Below, piece by piece: positions 33,080 to 44,565 of a DNA stretch of 64,000 nt. The stretch is taken from positions 496,001 to 560,000 of the forward strand of contig JAHFWL010000434.1 of the NCBI GenBank assembly GCA_021292165.1. Direction: 5' to 3'. Source of the DNA: Shinisaurus crocodilurus. Lineage: Eukaryota; Chordata; Lepidosauria; Squamata; Shinisauridae. The notes beneath the pieces are model-generated. The model did not search any database, had not been told where the DNA came from, and was given only the letters and a program-made list of their open reading frames with translations. Numbering within the stretch: position 1 is the first letter of the stretch; each line of letters begins with the position of its first letter. The position numbers and the translations under genes are program-made.

Positions 33080-34125
33080 CCAGACAGGGTACAATGGCCA
33101 AGTTCCCAGCTGAAGGAAAATGTAGAATATTGGCAGGATGGCTAGCACAAGAATTGGGATCCTCACAAGGATAATCCAGTGGATTGAAGTACTAGGCTTC
33201 AGCCTGGGTTCAAATTCCACCACACATTACATTTTTGTGTGAACATAGAAGATGTTTTGCATGTACACCCTAAGGTGTAACGGCAATGCAGATATGTTTG
33301 AAGGTGTTACAAAGGTATACCCATCAGGGATCTGGGACTAACTGTATCTGTGTGCTGAGTGTACGCTCTGGCTCTGTAGCAAACCATAGGTTGGTTGTTA
33401 TATAATGTTTAGAATGGTTCTCAGTTGTAGTCTCATTGGATTACCTTGGCTCCGCATCTGTTCTCTGCTCTCTTGAACTGAGTGGTGCTTACTTCTGACT
33501 GCATGAGTTCAACTTCTAAAACATATGGAGCTTTAACAAAAGATTTTCAGCCAGCTGATATATAACTTTCAGCATTTAATTAGAAAGGCAAACCATCTTG
33601 CAAAGGAATGTTACTATTTAAATTGCTGGCATGAAGTAGGAACCACATCAAAGAGAAAGAAAGAAGTATTTAGCTTCTGCTTGATTAGTTTCCACATTCT
33701 CAGACTTCCTCTTTGTTAATCTGTGACAAACAGTGAAACTTGAAAGCCTCATTATCGCCTCATTCACTTGCCAGAGCAAGGAGGTCCTGTCAATTACCCT
33801 GGCACCTTTGCAGATGATGTCATCCCTCCTGCTCTGAAAAATGTCCTGGAGCTGTGTTCCACTGCATTCCTCCTCTTCTACACCAGTGGGCAGGAGAATT
33901 AAAGTGGCTGGGGGGGGTGGATGGGAGAATTGCTTAATTTGATATAAAAGATGTAGATCTCTCAATAAAATGTTATTTACAAAATTTAAAAAATTCCATG
34001 GAAGTCCATGGGTTTAAGCATACAGGTGAGTTTTTATATCCCATTGAGTTTAATAGGAATTTGGTGCGCCTATCTCTGGATTGTGCTCATTGTCTAACAG
34101 CACAGTTTTATGCTTGTTTAGTTGT
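33080..34125. other. Intergenic stretch without a gene
   Basis: Nothing recognised. Confidence 0.5.
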
Positions 34126-34129
34126 GAGT

Positions 34130-34440
34130 AAGTCACAATCACCGGGTACAGATGACATGACAGCCCAGGGGTTAAACCACCCATGGGCTGCCTTGCATGA
34201 GCAGTGCCCACCACTTCCGCATTTGCTGAGCAACCCATGATCAGCTCCATTGTAGGTTGCTCAGCATGTCGTCCAAAGCCAGAGCAGTTAACCATGGTTT
34301 GTTGCTGCGCTAACCACTGGGTTGGTTAGCCCCAAAACAACCCAGCGCTCCAGATTCGGATGACATGCTAAGCAACCTACAACCAAGTCAATTGTAGGTT
34401 GCTAAGGAAAAGTAGAAGTGGTGGGCATGCTGCAGGCAGT
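34130..34440. repeat. Imperfect inverted/direct repeat unit
   Basis: GTAGGTTGCTCAGCATGTC, GACATGCTAAGCAACCTAC and TGTAGGTTGCTAAGG recur within 180 bp, suggesting a decayed fold-back element. Confidence 0.55.
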
Positions 34441-34513
34441 GCATCCATTCTCGTCTCCTCATCTGTCGTGTTGTCCAAACTGGGCCACTATGTTCGTTGA
34501 GGCTCAATCTGTA

Positions 34514-34560
34514 GTACAGGCTTCCCCAACCTGGTGCTTTCCAGATGTGTTGGACTGCAC
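34514..34560. mobile_element. Half hAT MITE
   Basis: CAGGCTTCCCCAACCTGGTG. Confidence 0.6.
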
Positions 34561-35700
34561 CCCCCTGAAAAAACAGAGTCAGGACTCAGGAGACCCTGCT
34601 GAATGAGGTGAGCTGGGGTGGGAGAGGGCCTTCCCCCAAAACTGGGCAGAGGGAACTTACACAAGCGGAACCCTTCCTCTCCTGGAAGGCAGATCCTGGA
34701 TCCAAACCATTCCATTGTGTTTAGGATTGCTGCACTTTTGTATACTAAAAGTGTCGTATATGTGAATAATGATAACAATTATAATACAGGAAGGGGTAAA
34801 TATGTGTGAATGAGTCAATGAGTCAATTTTTCTGAATTCTGAAAGCAAAGGAAAATACAGTGTAATAAGCCCCATGACAGATGGTTTGGCAAAAATAATA
34901 GCATGGCTTTAATCCAGACCTAATTTTAGGTGTTGGTCATTAGCCACTTACAAGGTACAGGGCTAGTTTTCCATGCTAGGGTTCAATCTTGGAACCAGTA
35001 CAATGATAAAATCTCTGAACATGTGCAGAGTGTGTTTTCTGCTGAAGCTTGATTATTGAATTTAGGCTACACACAGGCATTGAAAACTGAACTTATTTAT
35101 CTGCCTGTTATACGCAGCTCCCTGCAGGGCTCAAAAAGACAGGCTTACAGCACAGATTCTTCTAGGCCAAAGGAATGCTGGAATGAGGAGAGAATCTGGA
35201 GGCTGGGCTGTTCTTAAGTGGACAGTGCTGAAGTACATTCCCAGTGCCTGTGAATGCAACACAGAGAAGTACCCACCAGTTCCAATCCACACATATCTGG
35301 GATTAGCGGGGTGGGAGATAACTTCCAGATCATAACATGCAGCTCCCAGGATTAAGTTGGACACCATTCAGTTTAAAACTAAATGTATGAAGGTTAATCC
35401 TATACTTGGTCTGTCCCTGGGCCATCTAGATGACCTCTGATCCATACTCACTTCCTGCCCCTGATCTCTAGGCCTGATTGATGTTTTTGCTGAACTAATC
35501 AGCAGTGAGATCCTTCAGTGTGATATACCCCTTTAACCCTTTCAGTGTAGGCACCGCTGCCAACCTACAGGGACACCTTGCATTTCAGTAGCTTAAAAAT
35601 CGGCTAAACCCAGGACCTCATTGTACCTGAGATGGCACTGTCACTGAGCTATGGGTCTCTTCAGGTATCCTACCTGAGAGGGTTGTTGTGAAGATAAAAG
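34561..35700. other. Intergenic stretch without a gene
   Basis: Nothing recognised. Confidence 0.5.
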
Positions 35701-35704
35701 GGCA

Positions 35705-36180
35705 CAGTAGATGCACATCTGGTTACAAACCAAATCCAGATTTGGGGCAAAAGTGGGGAGCTGCAGGGGGGAAGAGAAGACAGGAAAATCCTGTTGTGTG
35801 AGCAACAGTTGGATCCAATTTATGGATGTGGATTTGAATAAAATAATTCTATCACCAGATGCTTGAAGCGAGATAAAGGCTTTTTTCAGGCTACATGTGT
35901 TAATCGGCTTACCTAGTGCCAGGATGTTTTTGTTATCAGCAAGAACTGCACTGTTAATAATGTGATTGTCACTATTTGCATTTCCTTTCCTTCTGACCCA
36001 GTTGTTTAAAATTCTTCCCCACCACCACCACCACCACCACTACATGTACTGTATATAAACCTGAAACTCTCCATAATACACCGTGTATCTGATGAAGTGT
36101 ACTATGGCCCACCAAAGCTTATGCCAGAATACATTTGTTAGCCTTTAAGGTGCTACAAGACTCAGTCTTGGTTGTTTTTA
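35705..36180 (-). repeat. Repeat units A and B, inverted copy
   Basis: Reverse complement shares with 9776-10380 the strings TATTATGGAGAGTTTCAGG, CATCCTGGCACTAGGTAA and TTGGATCCAACTGTTGC. Confidence 0.8.
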
Positions 36181-36199
36181 TATCTCATCCAATAAGGCA

Positions 36200-36335
36200 G
36201 CCACCCACCCACAGCCTGGTATCCTTCAGATGTGTGGGGCTACAACTCCCATAACCCACACCTAGTGGCTGGTGGTGGTGGGAGTTGTAGTCCCACACAA
36301 CTAGAGGACACCAGGTGGTGAAGGGCTGAAGGAAA
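36200..36335. mobile_element. hAT fold-back MITE, degraded ends
   Basis: GGCTACAACTCCCATAACCC against GGGAGTTGTAGTCCCACA. Confidence 0.7.
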
Positions 36336-36339
36336 GAAC

Positions 36340-36800
36340 AACTTTACTTGTCACTCAGCCCTGTGTTGAGTGTTGTTTGATTAATTGGATGGCTATCACT
36401 CTGCATTGACAAAGAGGGCAGTTTACACCTTGGAGAGAGCCGTTGTTCCAGTCTGTCTCCAGATTCCCTTAACAAGTCACTTTCAGAATTGCTTGGGGTC
36501 AGGTTTAACCCTGCAGCCATTTGACTTGGAAATAGGGACTTTCCTTAATAGAATGGTTAATACAAGTGTTAAAGTAATCACACCAGCACCTGTACTTTTT
36601 CACATTTCAATTCCCTCTGACAGAATGGCAGACACACCCCACAACCCTGCCTGGCATGTGCATATAAATGTGCAAATTTGAAGTGAACAGGTCATGCAGC
36701 GGTCAGTGTCCACAAAAGCTTATGCCAGAATAAATTTGTTCCTCTTTAAGGGTGCATTCTTGGGCAAGTCTAGATATAAAGAAGTGCTACAATTCCCAGC
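36340..36800. other. Intergenic stretch without a gene
   Basis: A scrap of repeat A near 36705-36750. Nothing else recognised. Confidence 0.45.
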
Positions 36801-36807
36801 ATGTGTT

Positions 36808-37172
36808 TTCACCTCCTGCTGCCCCTGCCTCTTGAATCTTTCTGCCTGAGGTTATTTTCCTGAAATCAACTGTCCTCCTCTCCCCTGTGCATAATCCCTT
36901 TTTACAAATAAGTGTGTCCTTAGGAGACAGGATCCTTTCAACACACACAGAGAGACTTTAGAGCAGGGTGCTCCAACAACCTTGGGTCCCCAGATGTTGC
37001 CGGACTACAGCTCCCAGAATCCCTTGCCATTAGCCATGCTGGAGAGCCTTGCTTTAGAGTATATGTAAATTAGCATATGCCAATTTGTGCTTTTTAAAAA
37101 TTTGATTTATTTTGTTTGTTTGTTCTGTGGGCCTGAGCCCTGGATCTTTTCAGTACCTGGCACCGCCCCTGC
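36808..37172 (+). repeat. Repeat family Y, copy 3, interrupted by a hAT MITE
   Basis: As copies 1 and 2. The insert lies at 36964-37051. Confidence 0.85.
36964..37051. mobile_element. hAT MITE with exact 8-bp target duplication inside family Y
   Basis: CAGGGTGCTCC ... GGAGAGCCTTG, flanked by CTTTAGAG on both sides (36956-36963 and 37052-37059). Family Y copy 2 shows the empty site. Confidence 0.95.
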
Positions 37173-37832
37173 TTCCATCTCCAGTGCTGGACCACACATC
37201 TACAGTGCTATAGATATAAAAAAAAGTAGCAGCCTCTTCCCACCCACAGTGAGATGGTTCTCCCCCATCTATTGTGTAAGGATCAGATATTAGGCCTAAG
37301 CCTCACATGCAGCAGAATGAAGTGGTCCAATGCTGAGAGGACAGATTGGGCAGCAGTGGTTGAGATTGCAGGAGGTGGGAGATACTATTTTTGAAAACCA
37401 AAACCTCTCTGCAAGTAGAAAACAAATACTTTAGGCCAACTCCCTGCTGTGCTGCTTTTCTCCTTCCATGTGATATGCATTTTACATAATGGAGTATTAA
37501 AAAAATGTGACCCCCCCCCCATCTGCAGTCTAAAATGATAGTTTATCCTACCCCCTTGGGTCTATGATCACCTCATTCTACTGCATAGGTAGGTGAGGCC
37601 CAGTATTCTGTCTTTACACAACAGATGGGGAGAATAACCTTATTGTGCTGCCAAAAGGCTGAAGGGCCAACAGATTCAAATCTGAAAATGTCTGTTCTGA
37701 ATTTCCCTGAAGGAAGACCATTAGGGTCCAAAACACATTGGATTATAATAAATATTTGCTCTCATCTGTCCCATTGTTTTCTACTCTTGGTGGCCTATTT
37801 TTGGGGTTCCCATCTTGTTGGATGCTCTAAAG

Positions 37833-37968
37833 TAGCCTTCCCCAAGCTAGTGCCCTTCAGATGCTTTTGACTTAAACTTCCATCAACCCCAGCCACCATG
37901 AGCAATGGTGAGGAATGCTGGGAGCTGTAGTCCAAAACATCTGGAGGGTGCAAGCTTGGGGAAGGCTG
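37833..37968. mobile_element. hAT fold-back MITE, first of a tandem pair
   Basis: TAGCCTTCCCCAAGC to GCTTGGGGAAGGCTG; left flank CTCTAAAG, right flank CTCTAGAA. Confidence 0.88.
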
Positions 37969-37976
37969 CTCTAGAA

Positions 37977-38109
37977 CAGGGGTAGACAGAAAGATCTCCA
38001 GATGTTTTGGACTTCAACTCTCAGCGCTCCTGACCATTAGCCATGCTGGCAGGGGCTTCTGGGAGCTGGAAGTCCAAAACATCTGGAGATTACGTTCTGT
38101 CCACTCTTG
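37977..38109. mobile_element. hAT fold-back MITE, second of a tandem pair
   Basis: CAGGGGTAGACAG to CTGTCCACTCTTG; left flank CTCTAGAA, right flank CTCTAGAG. Confidence 0.88.
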
Positions 38110-38119
38110 CTCTAGAGAA

Positions 38120-39380
38120 CAGTCTCACATGGACCCCAATTGTCTCTATTTACCAGGTCTGGGCACTTTTTTCTGGTACCTGCCCTGTGGTTCATCTTAT
38201 GAGAAAACAACCCTCAGTCTGGAGTTTTGTTTCAAGGTTCCTTTTTGCTTGTTTGTTTTAAAGTTCACCAAACAGTGAAACACTTGGACCACACGGACAC
38301 TATGCTATTAGCTAACAGAAAGATGGATTTCCTCTTTCTAATCCAAACTATTCCCTGACCTCAGAAAAATGTCTGGCGACTGGATGATCTTTCCCTTCCA
38401 GCTGCTAGTATGAAATAGTGTTCTAAGTCCCTCTGCCGCCCCCATCCTCCTGCACCTTTCCCAAGCCAATATCATTCGCACAGTTGCCTCGAGAGTTTAC
38501 TGCAAGATACGTAACATTTTAAAAAAAACTCTGTGGTTGCACAACATCTTCCCAGGCAGGTTCAGAGGTGTGTAACAGCTGCCTAGAAGTCAGGGGTTTG
38601 GTAGGTGGGTGGCAAAAAACGGCTCTTTCACAGAGGGTTACCAGTACCCTCCATTGAGAATTATTTTCCACCACCACAGGACCACAGCCTCAGGCCTTTG
38701 AGGGGAGGAAACTTTCTTGTAGACGCTTAGGCACCCTCCGCTCTTTTGGCCTCGCCTTCCAAATTACAGTTGCAGGCCTTCCTCTGCTGTAGAACTTGGC
38801 AGCCAAATGTTGCACCTGCTAAGAGTTCTAGAGTTGCTTTTGGTTCCAGGATAGCGGTTGGGGTTTTTTGTTTTTTTTAATGATTGGGGTTGTGGGGAAA
38901 GAGTCTGTATTTAAATCATTCAACTGTAAGCTCCGGGGACCTGTCTTTTTTGTGTTGCACATAGATGGGTAAAGTAAGTAATTTCTGTTTCTGCCTTATC
39001 GTCTCTTCTTAAGCTCAGATGCGGTCACCATCAACAGTGCCTCCCTGAACATGGACTGAGTGCCACCTCTTCTGCTTTTTTCAAATCCCTCCCCTCTAGC
39101 ACTGAGCTATGCCCCTTCACCTATGAATCTGGATGCACCAACCAACCCCTGCGAGGGGACCATGCTCCGGAGCAAGGGGGCAGGGGCTGACCTATGGATT
39201 TTTCACCTAAGCCAGAAAAGTGCCTCACCTCTGCCGAGTGGTTCTCATGCCCTGCCTCACGTGTGACCAAACGTAAGTATGTGTAACTGAAATAACTAAT
39301 GTCTAGCACCATCCCTGCATACTGCTGGCATGTAGAGAAAGGTGATAAGAAGTGTCCCCCAGGTTCTGCCCTGAGCTGCT
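38120..39380. other. Intergenic stretch without a gene
   Basis: Nothing recognised. Confidence 0.5.
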
Positions 39381-39386
39381 TTTCAG

Positions 39387-39830
39387 ATGAACTCCATAAG
39401 AACTTAAGAAGAGCTTTGCTGTATCAGACCAAGGGTCCATCTAGTCCAGATTCTGTTCACACAGTGGCCAACCAGTTGCCCATGGGATCCCACAAGCAGG
39501 ACATGAGTGCAACAGCACCCTCCCACCCATGTTCCCCAGCAACTGGTGTACATAGGCACACTGCCTCTGATACTGGGGGTAGCATCAGGACTAGTAGCCA
39601 TTGATAGCCTTCTCCTCCATGAATTTGTCCAATCCCCTTTTAAAGTCCTCCAAACTGGTGGCCATCATTGCATCTTGTGGAAGTGAATTCCCTAGTTTAA
39701 CTATGCACTGTGTGAAGATCCAGTATCAATTTATGGATTTACTCACACACTGGAAACATTTTCCTCAGTCGCACAAGCCTTGCTTTAAAGAAGTGAGAAC
39801 TGCCTCTCCACCACCTGTCAAGGTACAGAG
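39387..39830 (-). pseudogene. CR1-like LINE 3' fragment
   Basis: The minus strand reads NSLPQDAMMATSLEDFKRGL-like protein, then the 3' region with GTTGGCCACTGTGTGAACAG. It is the longest copy of this subfamily in the window. Confidence 0.65.
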
Positions 39831-40270
39831 GTACTTTATACAATGAACAAGGGCAGCAGCCCTCTCACCCACCTACTTGAAGAGTGAAACATTTTCCACA
39901 GGTGCCTCCTCTGCACCCTGGCCCACCCATTCTGCTGTGACGTAGAGCACACACAATAGCCACAGTGTGGTTTCTCCACTTGCTGCTATTTCCCCCACCT
40001 GGCAACATAAGGAGGCTGAGGGAGCTCACAGCAAGGACCCCGTATAGGCTCAACTCACGATATTTCGATGTCAGAGGCAGAAAATCCAAATCACATTCAG
40101 ACATTATATATCACATGTGTTAAGTTGCATGAAATGTGTATCTCTGTGTTTGAGAGAGGCATCCCTAAAAGGGAGGGCCACAGCTCACTTACACTGACAT
40201 AAATCTGTTTAATTAGAACTGCTCTGTAAATCACTGCCCTTCTACAGAACCCAACTCCCTTAGAATTGTA

Positions 40271-40391
40271 ACCTACCTCACAGGGTTGTTGTGAGGATAA
40301 AATGGAGTGGAGGAGGAGGATTATGTAAGCCGCCTTGGGTTCCTTGCAGGAAAAAAGGCAGGGTATAAATATAATAAACAAATAAATAAAA
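40271..40391 (+). mobile_element. MIR/CORE-like tRNA SINE, 3' half
   Basis: CCTACCTCACAGGGTTGTTG to AATAAACAAATAAATAAA; the tRNA head is missing. Confidence 0.88.
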
Positions 40392-40420
40392 TTCTCCCTC
40401 TTGCTGTTTATTAACATGGG

Positions 40421-40662
40421 GCAGTGTGGCGTAGTGGTGAGAGTGTTAGACTGGGACTCAGGATATCCGGGTTCGAGTCCCCGCTCAGCCACAAAACTCA
40501 CTGGGTGACTTTGGGCCAGTCACGGACTCTCAGCCTGACCTACCTCACAGGGTTGTTGTGAGGATAAAATGGAGAGGAGGAGGAGGAGAATTATGTAAGC
40601 CGCCTTGGGTTCCTTGCAAGAAAAAAGACGGGGTATAAATATAATAAATAAATTAATAAATT
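40421..40662 (+). mobile_element. MIR/CORE-like tRNA SINE, full length
   Basis: GCAGTGTGGCGTAGTGGTGA head with a B-box GGTTCGAGTCCCC closer to tRNA consensus than the other copies. Confidence 0.92.
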
Positions 40663-40701
40663 GGGGAAACTCCCCAGCACATCTTACTGGGATCCAATCT
40701 A

Positions 40702-40825
40702 CCAGCTTTTCCCAACTTGGTGCATTCCAAATGTGATGGACCACAAGTCCAATAATCCCCAGCCAGAATTATGGGAGTTGTAGTCCACCACATCTGGAGG
40801 GGCCCCAGGTTAGGGAAGGATGGTA
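40702..40825. mobile_element. hAT fold-back MITE
   Basis: CAGCTTTTCCCAACTTGGTG and CCAGGTTAGGGAAGGATG. Confidence 0.75.
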
Positions 40826-40842
40826 GATACTAACAAATGGAC

Positions 40843-41427
40843 GTGCAACAAAATATTGCAGTGTGGAGAGCTTCCTGGCGAGGATTCCAGTCAGTTCATT
40901 CTACTCCTCACCACACTGTGCCCACTAAGCGCGTTCAGCCCTGGTGGAATGTTTGGGGGTTCCCCCCTTAGGTTTTTCCCCCACCTGATTTTCTTTGGGG
41001 GGGAGGGTCCTTCTGTAAACCTTGGGGTTCTTCCAAGTCTGCTGATACCTCCCCTCTTGTGCATGGGTGGTACCACATTGGCTATAGAATCTACAGAATT
41101 CACAGTCTGAACATAAGAAATAGAGAGGAAATAATGACACACTCATTATCTGAGTGTGGATCTTTACGTAGCCAAAACAGCACTTCTGCACAAAAGAGAG
41201 GTATCAACAGGCTTGGGGGAATCCCAACATTTACAGAAGTAAACCTCTGGTAAAAGAACCTAAAGGGAAACCCAAGAACAGTCCAGGGAGGACTGAGCAT
41301 GCTCAAGTAACCACAGAATGCTGACTGTTGCAGGGTGGGGGAGAGGGAATGGAATGGAGTGTATTGGAAGAGGGCATGACTGGAACTATGAGCAAGAGCA
41401 TTCCACAGTGCAACATTTTGTCAAACT
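40843..41427. repeat. Long inverted repeat of family W
   Basis: Arms 40843-41083 and 41169-41427 share, in opposite orientation, GCAACAAAATATTGCAGTG, TTCTGTAAACCTTGGGGTTC and CTGATACCTCCCCTCTTGTG-like strings. The spacer is about 85 bp. Confidence 0.8.
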
Positions 41428-41592
41428 GTACAAGTGTCAAGAGCTGGGACACAGGCAGCCATCAAGTGGCACCCAAGAGCCAAGCCAGGAAAGATTGGTG
41501 CTGCCCGAGAAAAGTTCCAACTTGAACAGGCCTTCCTGATGAGGAGAGCCACTGGCCAGCCTGAGAGAGCAGGCACCTGGGAAGCCTTTACC

Positions 41593-41791
41593 GCCTAGGG
41601 AGATGCTCCAACTCGAAAGCCCTGTTTACTGCCTAGGCCAGTGTTCTCCAACCTTGGGTCCCCAGATGTTCTCCAACCTTGGGTCCCCAGTGTAGCTGGC
41701 TGGGGCATGCTGGGAGTTGTAGGCCAAAAACATCTGGGGACCCAAGGTTGGAGAACACTGGCCTAGGGAGATGCTCCAACTCGAAAGCCCT
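41593..41791. repeat. Tandem duplication split by a hAT MITE
   Basis: A 31-bp string starting GCCTAGGGAGATGCTCCAAC occurs at 41593-41623 and 41761-41791. The MITE is at 41639-41760. Confidence 0.9.
41639..41760. mobile_element. hAT fold-back MITE
   Basis: CAGTGTTCTCCAACC and GGTTGGAGAACACTG; flanks GCCTAGGC and GCCTAGGG. Its left arm carries an internal duplication. Confidence 0.9.
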
Positions 41792-41964
41792 AATGGAGGG
41801 ATGGGGAAAATTTGGCACGCCAGGCTGGCCCTTCTGGCCTGCAGGGCCTCAGGCAAAGCCCCGCCAGCCACACTAGTGGCCCACCACATGGGGCTGCTGT
41901 GCCCAGAGCCATGGGTCTTCTGTTCTAGCCCCAGCAGCTCATGACAGCAAGACAGTTAACATGC

Positions 41965-42016
41965 TGCTTCGGCTATTGGGCGGTATAAAAATGTATTAAA
42001 TACATAAATAAAATAA
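41965..42016 (+). mobile_element. L2-like LINE 3' tip
   Basis: GGGCGGTATAAAAATGTATT and an AATAAATAAAATAAA tail. Confidence 0.6.
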
Positions 42017-42140
42017 ACTTGTGGCCCTCTAGATGTTTTGGCCTACAACTCCCATCAACCATAACCAACATAGTAATTGGTGAGGGATTATGGGAATTGT
42101 AGGCCAAAACATTTGGAGGGCCACAAATTGCCCACCTCTA
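42017..42140. mobile_element. hAT-like fold-back MITE
   Basis: AACTTGTGGCCCTCTAGATG against CATTTGGAGGGCCACAAATT. Confidence 0.75.
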
Positions 42141-42454
42141 TCTTAGGTGGCCTCATGGGTAAGACATCAGCCTCCCATTTTGCTAGCCTTAATGGCACCC
42201 AAAATCTGTTGCCTGAGGAGGTTGCCGCCTTATTTTACCTTGTAGAAAGCAACCCCCAGATATAGAACATTATTGTTTGGAAGCAGCCCTTAATATAGGT
42301 AAAGAAAAGTCTTACAGAATTTGACCTCTGGCTTCTGAATTGCAGGAGTTAAAGTAGCTATTGCAATTGTTAAGTGCAAACCAGGGCTGCAGGCGCTCCA
42401 GGAGCAAAGGAAAGGGAGAAGGTGAAAAAAGGGAGATGTGGGGGCCATTGAAGC

Positions 42455-42545
42455 AGCACAATCCTGAGCACAGTAACTCAGAAATCAGTCCCATTCAGTT
42501 CTATGGGACTCAATCCCTTATAACTGCTTAGGATTGCAGCCTTAA
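42455..42545. mobile_element. Palindromic MITE
   Basis: GCACAATCCTGAGCA and TGCTTAGGATTGCAGCCTTA around AGTCCCATTCAG. Confidence 0.65.
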
Positions 42546-43255
42546 GATTTTGGTATTCATAAGACTTCGATTTGACATACATGACAGACAAAAGGGGCTG
42601 TACAAATGTAATTTATATAATATATATTATATATAAATAAATAATAAAGTTTACAGTAGCTGTTTAAAGAAATTGTTGCTCACTGGCAGGGGAAATGCTA
42701 AAGGATAATCAAAGTGCACTAAAAACTATATTTCTGTTCTCCACAGCAGTCTGACCCAGCAAATTGTGTTCTAAGGAACTGCAAGAGCGCTCTCTTCTGT
42801 CCAGATGTTGATATCTGTTTAGCAGGACAGTGAAATAAAAAGCAAGTTGCAGCAGGGTAGCAGTGGTAAGAACAGAAGATGATCCTTAGGACATCTTTAA
42901 AGACTAACCATTTTATCGTGGCATAAGCTTGTGTCAACTAGAGCCCCCTGCGACAGACAGTTATCCTCAGTTCACAATATGTAGATACACACACATGCAA
43001 ACAGCAGGGCCCAAATACCAATGGGGACAATTAAGCACAGCAGCCATGCACAGTCTTGCTCACTTTACTATGCTTAACACCTGTAGCAGGAGAAGAAACT
43101 TTGGTTCCAATCAAGCACTAAACAAATACAACCAAATTTATTGATACATTCCGATACAGAAGTTTCAGTGCTGGAGTCTCTCTTTGACATTCTGTTGTTG
43201 AAAAATGATGACTTTCAGGTCAGAAACAGCAGTAACTGGTTGAGATACTCTCCCA
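42546..43255. other. Intergenic stretch without a gene
   Basis: A scrap of repeat A at about 42895-42950. Nothing else recognised. Confidence 0.45.
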
Positions 43256-43600
43256 CTAGGGTGGCCAGTCCTCTGTTTGAAGGCACTCTGTCTGCAGGGC
43301 TGGCTGGTTCAAGTCCAGTTTAAAGATAAAGAACAGTAAGAACAGAGAGCAGGGGCCTTGGAGTTGCCCATCAACATTTGGACAGCAGACTGGGCAGCAG
43401 GCACACAGGGTCACACAGGGTCTGTTACAGTCTTTCCTGCTATGGTGAGATGTACAGTATTTGTATTTAAATTATAGTAATAATTTCTATATTTGCAGCT
43501 ATACATATACATTAGCACTTAGTGTCCCCTTTTGTCCCCCTTTTTGGCAATGTGTTTCCTCTTTGGGGGGGGATGCATAAGTGGCCACCCTGTCTCTCTA
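43256..43600 (-). repeat. Repeat family X, copy 4
   Basis: CCTTGGAGTTGCCCATC, CAGTCTTTCCTGCTATGG and GGCAATGTGTTTCCTC match copies 1-3. Confidence 0.75.
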
Positions 43601-43708
43601 AATTTTGCCACTTTGGATGTTAGATTTGTCTGGAGATGTGGGAGCGCTGGGGGGAATAGCAGCCAAAAATCATTCCGCTACCCATTTGACTGACAGAAGC
43701 CTCTACTG

Positions 43709-43842
43709 CAGTGTTTCCAACCTTGGGTCCCCAGATGTTTTTGGCCTACAACTCCCAGCATGCCCCAGCCAGCGTAGCTGGCTGGGGCATGCTGGGAGTT
43801 GTAGGCCAAAAGCATCTGGGGACCCAAGGTTGGAGAACACTG
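43709..43842. mobile_element. hAT fold-back MITE with exact 8-bp target duplication
   Basis: CAGTGTTTCCAACC and GGTTGGAGAACACTG; CTCTACTG at 43701-43708 and 43843-43850. Confidence 0.95.
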
Positions 43843-43850
43843 CTCTACTG

Positions 43851-44565
43851 GATAAAAAGAGCCTACTATCAGCAGAGGAAAACCAATTGGATACAATGGG
43901 GGGGGGGAACCATCACCGCCATCCCGGAGGACTTTTAATAATTAAAAGATCAACAGAAATACCAGGAAATTCAGTAACACTGGAAAAAAACCTCTTATGA
44001 AATATTCTCCATTTTGAAATGAGTGAAATGCTTTTTAATACAAGATTGTACTCATCCAATGTGTGGTTTGAAGATTTTTTATGCAAGACAATTTACAGCA
44101 CGAGAGAATACTTCCTATGTATACTGACATATGCAACACTCAAATCCAAGGTGCATTTTTCCCCCTAGAGGGTGCTGCCATCTTCATGAGGGGCATATAC
44201 ATAAAAGTCCTTGTCGCTCATAAATTGCTGCTTGCCTTCTTCTGTTGCCAGTTGATCTAGGCTGGAGATCCTAGAAGCGAGTATCCTATTGTGTCTGCTG
44301 TCTTGTTTGACATGGCCCCTCCCTTGTGGTCAACCTTTTCACTTCTCCCCTCAAAGAACAGTGACACAGACACCCTGCTACAGACTATACACAATAAAGT
44401 TTGCTACCATTAAGTTTAACTCAATATCCAATTACACTGCTAATCCTTAATATTGCAACTGTATGAGGGTGTTTGTCCAAATGCTCTTTGTGGTTTCCAT
44501 TTTCATCTCCCCCCCCTCTACTTCTCAGTTAGCAACTAAGATACAGATGTTTAGGTAGCATAGGG
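43851..44565. other. Intergenic stretch without a gene
   Basis: G10 at 43898-43907. Nothing else recognised. Confidence 0.5.
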
